Source: Microvelia longipes (taxonomy: Eukaryota > Arthropoda > Insecta > Hemiptera > Veliidae). From it: DNA of 64,000 nucleotides. Both the position numbers and the translations under genes were made by a program. Positions 1-11,639 of this stretch are shown one piece after another (position 1 is the stretch's first letter; every line of letters begins with the position of its first letter). The notes under the pieces were generated by a model. It was given only the letters and a program-made list of their open reading frames with translations. It was not told the DNA's origin and searched no databases. The stretch is taken from positions 6,479,230-6,543,229 of the forward strand of contig JACMZG010001913.1 in assembly GCA_018340805.1 (NCBI GenBank), given 5' to 3'.

Positions 1-119
1 TTCACTGGTGCAACTAAGTAATGCGCACCAACAACAATAAGATTTTCTAAAAAAAAGTTGGCAATACTTCCGGTTGCTGAATTATTTAAATTATCTGATT
101 TTATATATATCATTAAAAC

Positions 120-333
120 ATTTAAGCATATATATAATGTGTTTGCCTTTAAATAAACTAAGATATATCATATATATAATATATATATCTATATATATAT
201 ATATATAATATATATATCATTATATATATTATATATATATATATATATATTATTGTGTCCTTCTAGGGGGGCCATCATAGGGGGTATCGGCCATATATAT
301 AATATATATCTGTATATATGGGTAAGTTACATA

Positions 334-400
<67 letters not shown>
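120..400. repeat. AT and GT microsatellites
   Basis: Long TA runs (about 170-250 and 335-370) are followed by a GT run (about 372-402). Apparent reading frames here are low-complexity I/Y and C/V strings with no coding value. Confidence 0.9.
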
Positions 401-402
<2 letters not shown>

Positions 403-434
403 TGTCTGTGTGTATGTAAGGTTATGTTTTTTTT

Positions 435-1190
435 TTTAATAGTTCTGGCGCGGTGGTCCGCATTTCAGGCGAATTTCTTTTGGATGCGTGTTTTCGTGCT
501 TAACAACAATCCTGGTTGGAAAGATAATTTTTATAGTTTTTTACATTCATATAAGTTTACAACTACTGAATAAATAATTTCGGCGCGGTGGTCCGCTGTC
601 GGGCAAATTCATTTAGAATGCGTGTTTCTGTGCTTAAAAACCCATTACTTGGTTAACGTTCCGGTTCATGCTTTAAAACCTAAGCTGTTACTCAATTGTC
701 AAGCACTGCCCGTAACTCATTTTGTCGGTATTTTTCAAAGGAAATGCGCATAATTATCCAGTTGTTTATACAAAACTATGCCTCTAAAGTTAGCAGTACG
801 CACTATTATTTGAAATAGTTTAAAGCTTAGTTACTTATCTTTAAGCTTCGTCAGTTATCTTTCAAAGGTTTTAGCGCATTTCCTTTGAAAAATACAGACA
901 AAATGAGTTACGAGCAGTGCTTGACAAGTGAGTAACTGCTTAGGTTCTGAAGTATGAACCGGAACCTTAAACAAGAAATGGGTTGTTAAGCACGGAAACA
1001 CGAATTCTAAATGAAATTCGCCCGACAGCGGACCACCGCGCCAGAATTATTTAGTAGTTATATACATATATAATGTAAAAAAAGAATAAAAATTAACGTT
1101 CCTACCAGGATTGTTGTTAATCAAGGGAGCACGCATACCAAAGGAAATCTTTCAATATGCGGACCACCACGCCAGAATTATTTTGTAGTT
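435..1190. mobile_element. Foldback (palindromic) element with repeated GGCGCGGTGGTCCGC blocks
   Basis: The sequence reads into its own reverse complement around an axis near 812. The block ending GCGGTGGTCCGC occurs at about 445 and 583 on + and, inverted, near 1027 and 1157, each followed by similar flanks. This is an almost fully self-complementary non-autonomous DNA element with internal duplication of its terminal block. No transposase is present and the superfamily is unknown. Confidence 0.7.
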
Positions 1191-1249
1191 ATAAACTTAT
1201 TTTATGCAAAAAACGATAAAAAAATATCGTCCCAACCAGGATTTAAACC

Positions 1250-1770
1250 CAGGAGAGAGTTTGAGTAATTGTATCGACTCCGGACCTCTGCCATTCAACA
1301 CACAGGCCCAAAAAACAAGGAAAATGACTCTTCACTTGAAATATGTTATTTAGGGCCCAAAATTTAGATTTTCCTGCATTAACCACCGTTTTTTGACTTT
1401 TTGGTCACTTAGAGTGGCCGTATCGACTTCAGATCGAATTTATTCGATTCGACGCCTAAAAAAACATAGAAAACGACACCCTACCCATAATTTTTTGTTC
1501 ATCAACCGTAATTTTGGTTTTCAGTAATTGTTTGTGCTTTTTCGATTTTTTGGTCATTTAGAGTGGTTGTATTGACTTCAGACTGGTTTCATTCGATTCA
1601 GTGCCCAAAAATACATAGAAAACGACACCCTACTCGAAATTTATTTATTTTTTATCAACCTAAATTTTGGTTTCTGGTAATTTACAATGGTTTTTTCGAC
1701 TTTTTGGTCATTTAGAGTGGTTGCATTGACTTCGGACCGGTTTTATTTGATTCAGCGTCTTAAAAAACAT
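1250..1770 (+). repeat. ~150-bp tandem repeat, three to four units
   Basis: The phrase GGTCAnTTAGAGTGG recurs at 1403, 1552 and 1706 (spacings 149 and 154). Each is followed by a TCGACTTC-like and GATTC-like stretch and an AAAACGACACCCTA block. A more diverged first unit precedes it from about 1254. It lies in the putative upstream intron of the SH3 gene, and I see no coding signal. Confidence 0.7.
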
Positions 1771-2339
1771 ATGCATTGACCTTTTTTGCGGCGGAAAATA
1801 TTAACCCTGAATTTTGCTGATTTTTTGAAAATTTTGCTGACTCAGCAAACTGGGTTAATGATGTTACAAAAATCTTGTTTTCAATAGGGTTCGTGTCCTT
1901 CCGAAGGTTGATTTTTGTACTAAGTTTGGTTAAAAAATATTAATCCGTTCGAAAGATAGTGTTTTTACAAGAAACTGATGCCTATTCCATTAGCGAATTT
2001 TATTCCCAAAGGAAATTCGCTAAAAAACAAAGCTCTTAGAGGACGAATCAAAACAATTTTTTTTTAAAAAGTCTTAATGAAAGACAAAAAACAATCCCCT
2101 AAAACAAAATACAAATTCTTATTAAACTGAACTGAACTAAATATGGTTTTTATTTAATAATAATAAAAGCACAAAGTTAATATGTCGAACTAAAAAAACA
2201 AATTTAATTTTTAAGACAAAAGCTACCTTTAAGCTCTAAATTATTATAATAAAACTTATAAAATTAATTAATTATTTTTATAAAATTAAAATTTAAATTA
2301 ATTTTATAAAAAAAATGTTTTTCATTGCCTGAACCATAG

Positions 2340-2420
2340 TTTTTATATCATTTTGCAACAACCCTGCTCGGCTAGGGGGGGCCCGGGCCCCCCCTGACCC
2401 CCCTGGCTACGCGCCATGAG
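2340..2420. mobile_element. DNA-transposon end, G/C-rich terminus
   Basis: A GGGGGGGCCCGGGCCCCCCC palindrome is followed by TGACCCCCCTGGCTACG. In reverse, CGTAGCCAGGGGGG resembles a terminal motif common on animal DNA transposons. It lies exactly where the split MITE resumes at about 2420, so it probably marks the right end of the insertion. Family assignment is inference. Confidence 0.4.
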
Positions 2421-2675
2421 TCAGCAGGTGTTTTAAGTTATTATATTTGTTCTTTACGATCTTTCTTCATTAATAGATATTTATGACACATATTTAAAAT
2501 AATGTTTTGTTGTCAGGTTGGCAGCATTACTTAGGTGCACCAGTCAACCGGCTTTCGTGTTATCAGTGGAATTACATTGTGTTTACGGTCCTGTGCTCCT
2601 TCTATATATAGTATTATTCTAAGATTACGATTATTCATTATCATTTGATATGGTTAGATTTCTGGAATTCGCTCA

Positions 2676-2940
2676 AATAGTCAAAGAGCCAGGTCTAAAA
2701 AATGTGACTCATTTTGTACTATTTTAAACCAAATTTTTCTGAAAATATACCTTTAATTATGAAGAAAAAGCATAGTCTGCCTATCCAGGGTGGAGCCCTA
2801 CATATGATTGCGCATGCTCAAAATTTTATAGAATCTCACAAAAAGCCGATATTTTTCCAAATAAATTCACTGAATTTCGAATTCTTAATTGACTTTCATA
2901 ATCATATTTTGAAGACGAGCGAAGCAAGTTAAAAGTGGTG
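2676..2940 (+). mobile_element. Partial copy of the ~706-bp TCCAAGAGCCAGACCTG foldback
   Basis: It matches the left half of the foldback at 39252-39957, including the blocks GAAAATATACCTT, AAGCATAGTCTGCC and ATGATTGCGCATGCTCAAA. The short frame inside is the same non-coding sequence seen in the other copies. It sits just upstream of the SH3 exon acceptor, in the last intron. Confidence 0.6.
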
Positions 2941-3037
2941 GGAATTTCAACAAAATATCTTACAGCATAAACACGTTATAAGTTATTATTCTTGTTGCAA
3001 TTTAAGTATGTTGTTTAATTATTTTATCTTTTTGCAG

Positions 3038-3111
3038 GTTGGAGTGAAGGAGAAAGAATAAGAGATGGCAAAATTGGCTTGTTTCCCGCTAATTATTGCC
3101 ATAAACTGTGA
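3038..3111 (+). CDS. Last coding exon of an SH3-domain protein (partial gene)
   Basis: A pyrimidine-rich tract ending TTTTTGCAG (to 3037) is followed by a phase-1 exon that reads (G)W-SEGERIRDGKIGLFPANY-CHKL and stops at TGA 3109-3111. The GW...EGE...G-x-IGLFPANY pattern is the C-terminal half of an SH3 domain, the fold that binds proline-rich PxxP ligands, so the domain ends at the protein's extreme C terminus. EGERIRDG resembles the terminal SH3 of ephexin-type Rho-GEFs, but one exon cannot settle which SH3 protein this is. Earlier exons are not seen in 1-3037, where the DNA is repeats, so they must lie left of the window. Candidate poly(A) signals AATAAA occur at about 3200 and 3305. Confidence 0.75.
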
Positions 3112-3962
3112 ATGCTAGTCAGAAAATAAGTACAACAAGGATATTCAGAACCTAAGAATGAAAACTTGTAGAAAGAATATCTATGAAACTGAATCAAATA
3201 AAAAATGAGTTCTTAGCATTATTTGCTCCGTAACAATTACACATTTTTAATTGCATTATCTTTAAGTACGTCATATAAAAGAACACCCAGTAAAATATTA
3301 GATTGAATAAACGTATACTTTTGATGATACAGCAAAAACACAAAACATTTATTTAAATATGTTGTTTTGCTAGAAAAACCGCCTCGACTGCTTGCAAAGA
3401 GACTAAAACTATATAGTTTTCATCTCTTTGACTGCTTGAGTGGCGTCAGACGTATGAATACCGCTGTATACTATAATATTCACTAGAGCAACACTCATAA
3501 GAGTTTCTCCTATACTGTCAACAAGATGATACTGACAGCTGTAGTCATCACGTTCCTTAGGCATTGTATTACCTGGAACACGGAATTATTTTCTGTCAGT
3601 CTTCTTTACATTCTATTGAACTGTAAGCAACTGTTGACCTTACGATTTTTAACTAAAACTCTCATCTATATCTTAAGCGACCCAACCTTTAGAACGTTCC
3701 GTTTTCACCCCACTCTCCCTCTCCAGTTCTTTAAATGCTTATTTGGAATATTTAAAATTAAATAAAATATTTGTTTTACAGCTACATATATATTTTTTAA
3801 CACATTTAATCATTTTATAAGCAAAAAATTTTTTTTTGGAAAAATGCAAATACTCTATTGTAATAAGAAAACTCTATCTACTACCTTGTAAAAAAATATT
3901 GTTAAAAATTATTAACTAAATAAAAATTGTAAAATTAGTGTCTTATTTAAATCTCCTACTAG
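3112..3962 (+). other. 3' UTR and downstream AT-rich DNA of the SH3 gene
   Basis: AATAAA at about 3200 and 3305 could end the SH3 transcript. Near 3385-3435 a hairpin is formed by GCAAAGAGACT and its inverse around a TATA core. A 79-codon frame at 3526-3765 is hydrophobic and unrecognised, with no splice or coding support. I see no other gene. Confidence 0.4.
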
Positions 3963-3964
3963 TA

Positions 3965-4817
3965 CAGTCGGACCTCCATATAACGAACTTCTATACAACG
4001 AAAGTCTCTATGTAACGAATTTTTTTACGTTCCCTTAAATTTTATGGTTAAGTGTGATTCTATTTAACGAAAAAAATTTCTATATAACGAACAAAATTTC
4101 CAGAAATAAAGATAAAGACAAGACCCGCAAACTTTCAAGGAATTGACCAAAACGGCACTTCTGTTTTCCTGTAATTTCCCAGAACAATTATTTATTGATT
4201 CTCGCCCTGCCTTATTTAATTTTGCGAACTCTTTCTTTACAATTTTCTATGAATTAGGATTAACACAGCATAGAACTAAAAATCTTTCAGTTTTAATTTG
4301 GTATTCGGTCTGACCAGTTCATTTGTGAAACTTTTTATTTGTTTGTAAATCGAGTTTATTAAAATGTCAATACGGAAATCGCTGTCCCTTTCTGAAAAAA
4401 TCAATTTATTAAAAGATTCCGACGATGGAGTCAACAACAAAAACTTGTGTCTGAAGCATAAAATCGCTCCTAGTTCTATATCAACAATTTAAAAAAATCG
4501 GGAATCTATACTTAGGTTAAACGAGTGGCGATTTAAAAAAAAGTTCTCGAGTATGCAAGTATGAAGACATTGATGACACAATTTTACAGTGGGTGACAAT
4601 GTTAAGGGATAAAAATATGCCTGTGACAGGACTGCTAATATAAGAAAAAGCTGCTGAATATGCAACTGCGAGGTTATTATTCATCCTATATATCCATTAA
4701 AATATCATAAAATAGTACAGAGTTATTTTTTATTTTTTCAATTTCTATACAACAAAATTTCTATATAACGAATTTTTTCTCTTGAACCTTTAAGTTCGTT
4801 ATATAGAGGTCCGACTG
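3965..4817 (+). mobile_element. pogo/Tigger-like Tc1/mariner transposon, internally deleted
   Basis: The 853-bp element has terminal inverted repeats CAGTCGGACCTCnATATAACGAA and is flanked by TA (3963-3964, 4818-4819), the hallmark target of Tc1/mariner elements. It keeps the N-terminal DNA-binding part of a transposase but no DDE catalytic region, so it cannot move on its own. Confidence 0.85.
4364..4680 (+). pseudogene. Tigger-type transposase N-terminal fragment, broken
   Basis: From ATG 4364 a frame reads 42 residues with LSLSEKINLLKDS and LCLKHKIAPSSIST, the psq/CENP-B-like helix-turn-helix of pogo/Tigger transposases, then TAA at 4490-4492. After a frame change, remnants include DDTILQWV and MPVTGLLI followed by another stop and EKAAEYAT, matching the second CENP-B-type DNA-binding domain. 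The catalytic core is deleted. This is a dead transposase remnant within the TIR-bounded element at 3965-4817. Confidence 0.75.
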
Positions 4818-4839
4818 TATTTCCTCAAAAATTAAATAT

Positions 4840-5335
4840 CTTTAAGAGCGGAGCATTTTCAACCTAATAAGGGGTCATAATCAGTGCTAGCTTTAGAATA
4901 AATAATATGGCGATAGAAGAGTCTTACTGATTAGATGTTAATGTTACTAGTGGTCATCATTAGTGCTAGACATTGAAAAAAGAGGGCAATAGATGAGTCT
5001 TACAGATCATATATTAACTTAGCAGGCCATCATCAGTGCTAGCTGTAGAATAAAGAAGAAAATGATTGATGACTCTTACAGATCATAGTTCAGCATCAAT
5101 CTAAGTCTGTCTCTAATATATGATCTGTAAGTCTTATCTGTCACCTTCTTCTTTATCAACGGCTAGCACTGTTCATGGCTTCTATTAGGTTGACAGCACT
5201 TTGCTATTCAAGATGTATATTTTCTGTAGAGAGACTTTTTCTTCTTTTGTTAAGTGTGACTTCTTTATTCAACAGCTAGCACTAATGATGGCCTTCTTTT
5301 TGTTGAAAGCACTTTGCTATTAAAGATACATTTTT
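4840..5335. mobile_element. Foldback repeat cluster with CATCAGTGCTAG and GATGGCCT motifs
   Basis: Four near-copies of a TCAGTGCTAG(A/C)... block (about 4878, 4955, 5035 and, inverted, 5160 and 5275) alternate with CTTACAGATCATA blocks that invert near 5100. This belongs to the same family as the elements at 26877, 45891 and 53158, which share the CTGATGATG...GTTGAAAGC core. It has no coding capacity. Confidence 0.6.
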
Positions 5336-5402
5336 ATAATTATATTAATGATACCAGGTCCTTAATGATATTAAGTAAGGCTGTTATTAATGATAGTTTT
5401 AG

Positions 5403-5530
5403 AGTCCTAATTTTTGCCTATACCCAGGTTTATTTAGGGTTAGGGATCTTTTACGAGTACCTGACATCACACAGGCTCGGAACCGTCTTAACATCCTTCT
5501 TGAAAAGCACATTTAAAGATATCTATTCCA
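5403..5530 (-). mobile_element. Truncated tRNA-derived SINE (family of 30642-30880)
   Basis: The stretch TAGGGATCTTTTAnGAGTACC with neighbouring CCCAGGTT and CTTAACATCCTT matches the SINE body at 30652-30770 in the same orientation. The tRNA-like head is missing. Confidence 0.6.
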
Positions 5531-5599
5531 TAAAATTCTTAAGGCCCCCAACCAGTTTTGAAATCAAAATGTTTGGATGGAAGGCAACACATTAATCAT

Positions 5600-5972
5600 T
5601 ACAACATACCACCCCCACCCCACCTCAATCTGTGCTCTATAAATCTTAATTTATAGAGTTAAGTTTCAAGAATAGCAAATAGAATCAAACCAGGGAATTG
5701 AAAGCAAAGGACACACACACAGCATCTGCTTAGTTAGAATATAGTGAGACTTACTCTTCATAATTTGTTTTTATTTTATTTATTTACTCTTAAACATTTT
5801 TTTATTGTTAATTTTTAATCATTAATTTTATCATTATTTTTTTTAATTAAAAAGTTATATTTTATTATTACTATGTTTAGTATTTTATCATTATATATTA
5901 TTTTTTTATTGCTGTCATGTTTCTATTTTTTTTCTTATTTACGTTTATTTATTTAATATTTTTTTATAATTT
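5600..5972. other. AT-rich intergenic DNA
   Basis: T-rich, low-complexity DNA with poly-T and TTTATT runs. I see no gene or recognisable element. Confidence 0.6.
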
Positions 5973-5973
5973 A

Positions 5974-6284
5974 ATAGGGCGCTAACATAACTACTGTTAG
6001 ATGTCAATGTCAACAAATATGACATGTCGAAATATAACACAAATTAGGTAGATAACATTGACGTCTAACAATAGTTATGTAAGTACCAAGTTAGATTAAA
6101 AATAAATCGTTGAGTGAATGTAAATACTCTTTGAGATTAACCAAAAGAGCGTGCAGATTACGGAAATAGGCTTCATTTATCACAAATCCGGCTAATTACT
6201 GAAAATTTTGAAAAAAAAAGTTATAAAAAAGTTTGTTGGTGATCCAATGTTCTTGAAGGCCGTGGATATTCGACTGCGCCTTAT
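5974..6284. mobile_element. Palindromic MITE (TAAGGCGCGGTCGAATATCC family), left end truncated
   Basis: It matches the intact 470-bp palindrome at 58773-59242: the central ATGACATGTC, the GTACCAAGTTAGATTAAAAA block, and the right terminus GTGGATATTCGACTGCGCC. The left arm is reduced to about 50 bp. Confidence 0.75.
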
Positions 6285-8630
6285 ATTATTATATTTTTAC
6301 TTTGCCTCATTTATAACATAGGTGTATAGAAAAAGTTTTGTGTTTGCAAAAACCAAGATTGTCACCTGAATATCCATTTCAGATGTTTTCAAGATCTGAG
6401 TGTGTTTTACTAAGTTGCCTGTAATGTCTGTATATATATGGTGTGTGTTATCATAATACTTTTAGTGTATTTATGCTAGAGATTTGAACTTAGAAAATTC
6501 AATCTGTAGGTCTTATTTTTGCTTTCCAAAAAATAATTTTTATATGAGGTCATCAACCGGAAGTAATGACTTGGCAAAAAAATCAAAAATGGATAAAATG
6601 CGGAAATATATTTTGATCGATTTAAGATTTGGCACGCCTGTAGTCATATAAAGACCACCATGTGTGCCTACAAAGTTCCGAATGTCCATTGTACCTGATG
6701 TTTCTATTATATTTTTGATAATTTTTATAATAAAATTTTTTAATTAAAAGTTTATATTTGATTATTATTATGTTTAGTAATGTATCATTATATATTATTT
6801 TTATTGCCGTAATTTTCTTTTTCTCCTCTCTCTTTAGAAATAATAATTTTATATTTTATTAATTTTATTCTTGTAACTGGTATGAAATACCGTGTTATTA
6901 AAAAGATACAAATGAAGCGCTTAAAGTAGATAAATATCATCCTTTAATACCAACAAAATATTTATAAAAATAATCATTTGTTTTTTAACTATTTTCTAAT
7001 AGAAACAAAATAACTTAAAAGTATAAGTTTACAAATTATCAAAGTAAGTCTAACTAAGTCCGTAACCTCCTACCCACGTCACGGTCAGATGCTTTAAAAT
7101 AATATCAGTGAAATTTTTATTTTTTACATATACTTTGCTTAAAAAAAGTTAAATGATATCATATTGCTGAATTAGAACCACCTGTTGATTTCTAATTCAA
7201 CAGGTTCTAATTTGTCAGAGCCAATTTCAGTAAGAAAGATAGGGTTGCCAAACAACTTTAACTGACAAAGTTTCCTACTTCTAAACTTGGCAACACTGAA
7301 TTCTTTTTGTTTAAAAAAAAAAGTGACATTATCTCTATAAGTTTGTTAAATGATTAGTTGTTCTTACTTTATCAGTAAAAGGTACGGCTAGTTGTAATGT
7401 TTATATCTCTTGACGTCCCCTGAACTGAGAGCAATTAATTTTGGCATAGTGGTTGCTCTAATAGGCGCGGGAACCTATTAGAGCCCAAGAGCATCTACAA
7501 CAATCTGCTAGTCAAAAATTTAATAGACATACTGTGAATTTAAAATTGTTAAAATTATTTATGTTTTCAACTGATATTATTTTACGGTTTATTTAAAAAT
7601 AGATAATTTTTATTTAATCATGTAAAAATACATGGTACTATGTAAAAAAAATTATCAAATTAAAACAAACACCTCTGAGGAGGTCCATTTCACACCGCGA
7701 TGATTAAACTAGGGACTTTTTTGAAAAAAAATTAATCATCGCTTACAATAAAAAGAACAAATAGTTGGTAAATATTTTTTATCAAGAATATTAAGTAAAA
7801 ATATGATAAAAAATTCACTACCAATCTATTTATACTTCTTATTCTCCATTCATCTCACAACATGGGATATTACACTTACACTCAACTATCATGAATCTAC
7901 TAAAAGAAACAAATTAATATCAAAATAAACAGGACAGTTAGGTATTAGTGATTAATAATATTTATAATAAATATTTTTATCACTAAAACCAAATTAAATA
8001 CAAAAAGTCAGAATTATATCAAAAAAAAATGGAACTAGTAATTTCTATATATTTAAGCCTGGGTCATAAAAAAATAACCCAATATACCCAATAACTAAAA
8101 CATAATTCAAACATATTTAATGACAAATCACTGTAATTAATTCTTTGATGTGCGATATGTAGAAATAAACTAACTCTAATAAAAATATCTATGTTATTTC
8201 TAATTTTCAAATACTCAACATTAAAAATAAAATATAAAATGCAAATAACCCAAGAAGAGAAATAAATGTTAATATTTAATCCTTGATTTTAGTAACTAAC
8301 TATTTTAAGTCATGAAAAATTTAAGTGATGAAAGTCATTTCAACATTTATTTATTCGTGATTGATCCTAGGTGTCAATAATAATAAATAAAGTACTGAAG
8401 TGTTTATCATAATAATCACCAATAATGCAAAACAGGTTTTTTAATAACTTAATGACCTGTGTATCAGAAAAATGAATAACCCCTGGATACCTGCTAAAAA
8501 AATAATTATGCCTCATAATAAGAAGCCCACTTATCTTTTTCGGAAATTTAATCAATCTAACAGGATCCGTTTTAATATTTATGAAGAATGATCCGAAAAC
8601 TGCCTTCCTTCAGGATACTTGTAGACTGAA
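6285..8630. other. AT-rich intergenic DNA, no gene seen
   Basis: Unique-looking AT-rich sequence with short hairpins, for example AACCACCTGTTGA against TCAACAGGTT near 7170-7210 and CTAATAGGCGCGGGAACCTATTAG near 7457. I find no splice-bounded exon. Short frames are scattered and unrecognised. Confidence 0.5.
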
Positions 8631-8639
8631 TTCAGCAAC

Positions 8640-10960
8640 ACTGCCCCCATACACTGACTCTAACCCCCAAAAACACTGACTCTAACCCCCAAAAAAACAC
8701 TGACTCTTAATTCATACATTTTTATAATATGCAAAGTCATTTCTAAATTTTCCTCTCGCTACACGAATCACAGACGGCAGTTTCACATAGTTATGTTAAA
8801 GTTTTTCTGATAAATGCTTATCAAAACATATCTTAATTTTACTCTTAAGTTCTTGATACTATATGAATTACATGAGTCCAACAGAGATTTCTGTTTTCCC
8901 TATAACTTTTTGTAACAGTACTTTTGTCTTAAAAAGTTCTAAACCTAATTTATTTGACAGAGATCGTCCCTTTGTTTATTTATATCCTCAGATTCTTTTT
9001 ATTTTTATTATAAGAGATTGTTCCATTCAATGGTATGATGTAATATGTTAATATTTAATGTTAAACTAATGAAGTGTCACCTTAATCAAACCTAAGTAAT
9101 AAAAGAGAACTTGGCAATACCTTTTAAAACATGATAGAAATGTAAAGTATATTATAACCTAATAAAAATAAATTAAAGAATAAACAGTGGTATGATTTTG
9201 ATTAAAAATTGATTCTACCCCCGAAAAAACACTGACTCTAACCCAAAACACTGACTCTAACCCACAACACTGACTCTAACCCAAAACACTGACTCTAACC
9301 CAACAAAAAGTGGCGTCAGGATTCTTCTTCTCCCTGCTGCCTCAGCAGTTCCTCCTTGTAGACTGACTTCTCCAACTCTGCCCCCATGCACTGACTCTAA
9401 TATCAAAACATATAATTTACCCCCAAAAAAGTTTAATAATAACACAGACACGCTTTTTATCTAAAAAAATAACTATTACACATCTGGACATTATTTAAAG
9501 TAAAAATAAAACGTTAATCGTAAAAAGTAGGATGTCAATAAGCAACAAAGAATGAGAAAATAGTTATGTTACATAATGAAGACTTAAATAGTTATATTTT
9601 AATAAGATCTTGGTCCCTAGCCTACCTAACCAAAATAACTAACTAACTAAACCTAACTGTGTGAGCTCCCGTCCCTAACTGACCTAGTCCCAACTGGTCC
9701 CTATCTATGCAAGCAAGCCTTAACCACCCCTCCCTATGACTCTAACTGATTTAGATCTTATTAAAATATAACATTGAACTAAAAAAACTATATATAAAAC
9801 CAAAATAAAAAACCATGGCAAGAATTATTTATTATTCAATCGTAGCTTGGTGTGTTATAAATTTAGAAAATTATTTTAAAACATCTGACTCCAAAGAAAC
9901 ACTGACTCTAGCCCCAAACACTGAACTTCTAACCCAAACAGCCCACTGACTCTCTACCCCCCCCCCACAACAAAGCCTGCTCTCGGCTGTCACATCATCA
10001 ACCCGCTGCACACAACAACCCGGCTGCCCATCAACAACCCAGCCACCCTGCAGCTACATCATCAACCCGGCTGCCACATCAACAACCCGGCTGCCCACAT
10101 CAACAACCCGGCTGCCACAGCTACTTCTGCCCCATACACTGACTCTAACCACCCCGAAAAACCCCAAAAACCATTGATATTCTTAATTACTTCATTAATA
10201 CTGGGTATGATTTTACTTCATATTTTTACACCATGTCTTTCTGATTTGCCAAGTTATCTTTAATATTTTTAGTATTCTTAGACATCCATTAAAGAAATGT
10301 TAAAAATAAAAAGAACAAACATTGAAGTCCAAGAAAAATCTTTGATAAGAAAAATAAAAACTGAATTTTAGGAATATAAACAATAGAGGAGAACTAAATA
10401 AAATAAATTAGTTTTAAAAATAACTTCAAAAGATAAAAATAGTGCTTACAAAAAATCTCAAGACAAAACAGAATTTCATGTTGACATAATATAAAACAGA
10501 TAGCAAGTCAATCATTAAAGGAATTAAAGCAAGATAAATATGTGATTAAAACATTTATCTAACTATAAACAGAAATAAAAGAACAACAGCTTACGTCTGC
10601 GGGACTCGTGAAGATTAGAAACAATTTAGAAATCTTACATATTATTATAATGTAATAAAAGTGATTCTACCCCGCAAAACACGACTCTAACCCCATAACA
10701 CTGACTCTAACCCACAAACACTGACTCTAATCCCCAAAAACACTGCTCTAACCCCAAAAACACTGATTTTACCCCCCCCCCACAACAAAGCCTTGCTCTC
10801 GGCTGCCACATCATCAACCCGGCTGGCACATCAACAACCCGGCCCACATCAACAACCCAGCCAAACCCTGCAGCTACATCATCAAACACCCGCTGCCACA
10901 TCAAACAACCCGGCTGCCACATCAAAACCCGGCTGCCACTTCATCAACCCTGCTGCATTC
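8640..10960 (+). repeat. CACTGACTCTAACCCC and CATCAACAACCCGGCTGCCA short tandem arrays
   Basis: A 16-18 bp unit based on AACACTGACTCTAACCCC repeats near 8640-8705, 9215-9300, 9890-9960 and 10665-10775. A second C-rich unit based on CATCAACAACCCGGCTGCCA repeats near 9990-10130 and 10800-10950. The two arrays occur together twice (9890-10140 and 10665-10960), so the pair was duplicated about 800 bp apart. Translations are repeat artefacts. Confidence 0.75.
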
Positions 10961-10979
10961 ACCCTCTCAGGTGTAAATT

Positions 10980-11630
10980 ATTAAAACAACTCTACATATC
11001 ATGATAAGGACCATATATGAGGAGTGAATCCGTTGTTAGTTGAAAAAGATTATGAAGAAGTAAGAAAAAGGCCCCTTACCAACGGTCTTGGGTCAGTTCA
11101 TCTCAGTTAAAGATGAAGCTACGCAGTTTTTTTAATACAAAGGAGAAATAAGTCAAAAAAACTATTAGGCACGATTAATGAAGAATCATAGTAAACTTAT
11201 ACTAAATATTATTATCAGAGACACATCTAATTCAGATCAAACCATAAAATTTTTTAAATTTTTAAACAATTTCGTAAAAATTTCTTGAATTAAAAAAGTA
11301 TCATTAATAACATCGGGTTAAATTTAAAAGATCTACCCTCTCCCTATAATCAGTTAACTTATATTTTAGATTCATTTGCAATCTGATTCTTGTTAGAAAA
11401 AATACGAATATCGACAGATAAATTCAAAAGAATAACTGAAATACCTACAAATAGTACATGAAAAATTTAAAAACTTACATTTGTAATCAAAGACATTTTA
11501 ATTATGATTTAGTCTGAGTTCTTGAGTAAAAACACTGAATATTCATCAGAAGCATTTAACGTGAAATGCTACTTGATATAGTTCTACTTCCTATATTTAA
11601 TTTAATACTTAATAACTACTCACACGCAAA
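10980..11630. other. AT-rich intergenic DNA
   Basis: No gene, long repeat or recognisable element is seen. Confidence 0.5.
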
Positions 11631-11639
11631 ACCCCATTG

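Larger units (their letters stand above)
1..2623 (-). mobile_element. Interrupted copy of the ~530-bp CTTAGAATAATAC MITE
   Basis: Bases 1-90 and 2420-2623 match, in reverse, the two halves of the intact element at 47840-48369. The right end finishes with GTATTATTCTAAG at 2611-2623. About 2.3 kb of other repeats (AT microsatellite, foldback, tandem array) sits between the halves, so the MITE was split by later insertions. The left terminus lies outside the window. Assignment rests on direct similarity to the intact copies. Confidence 0.6.

Noticed and set aside
8640..10960. Telomere-like arrays (CTAACCCC)
   Set aside because: The unit is 16-18 bp with CACTGACT, not a TTAGG or TTAGGG array, and it is interstitial and degenerate.
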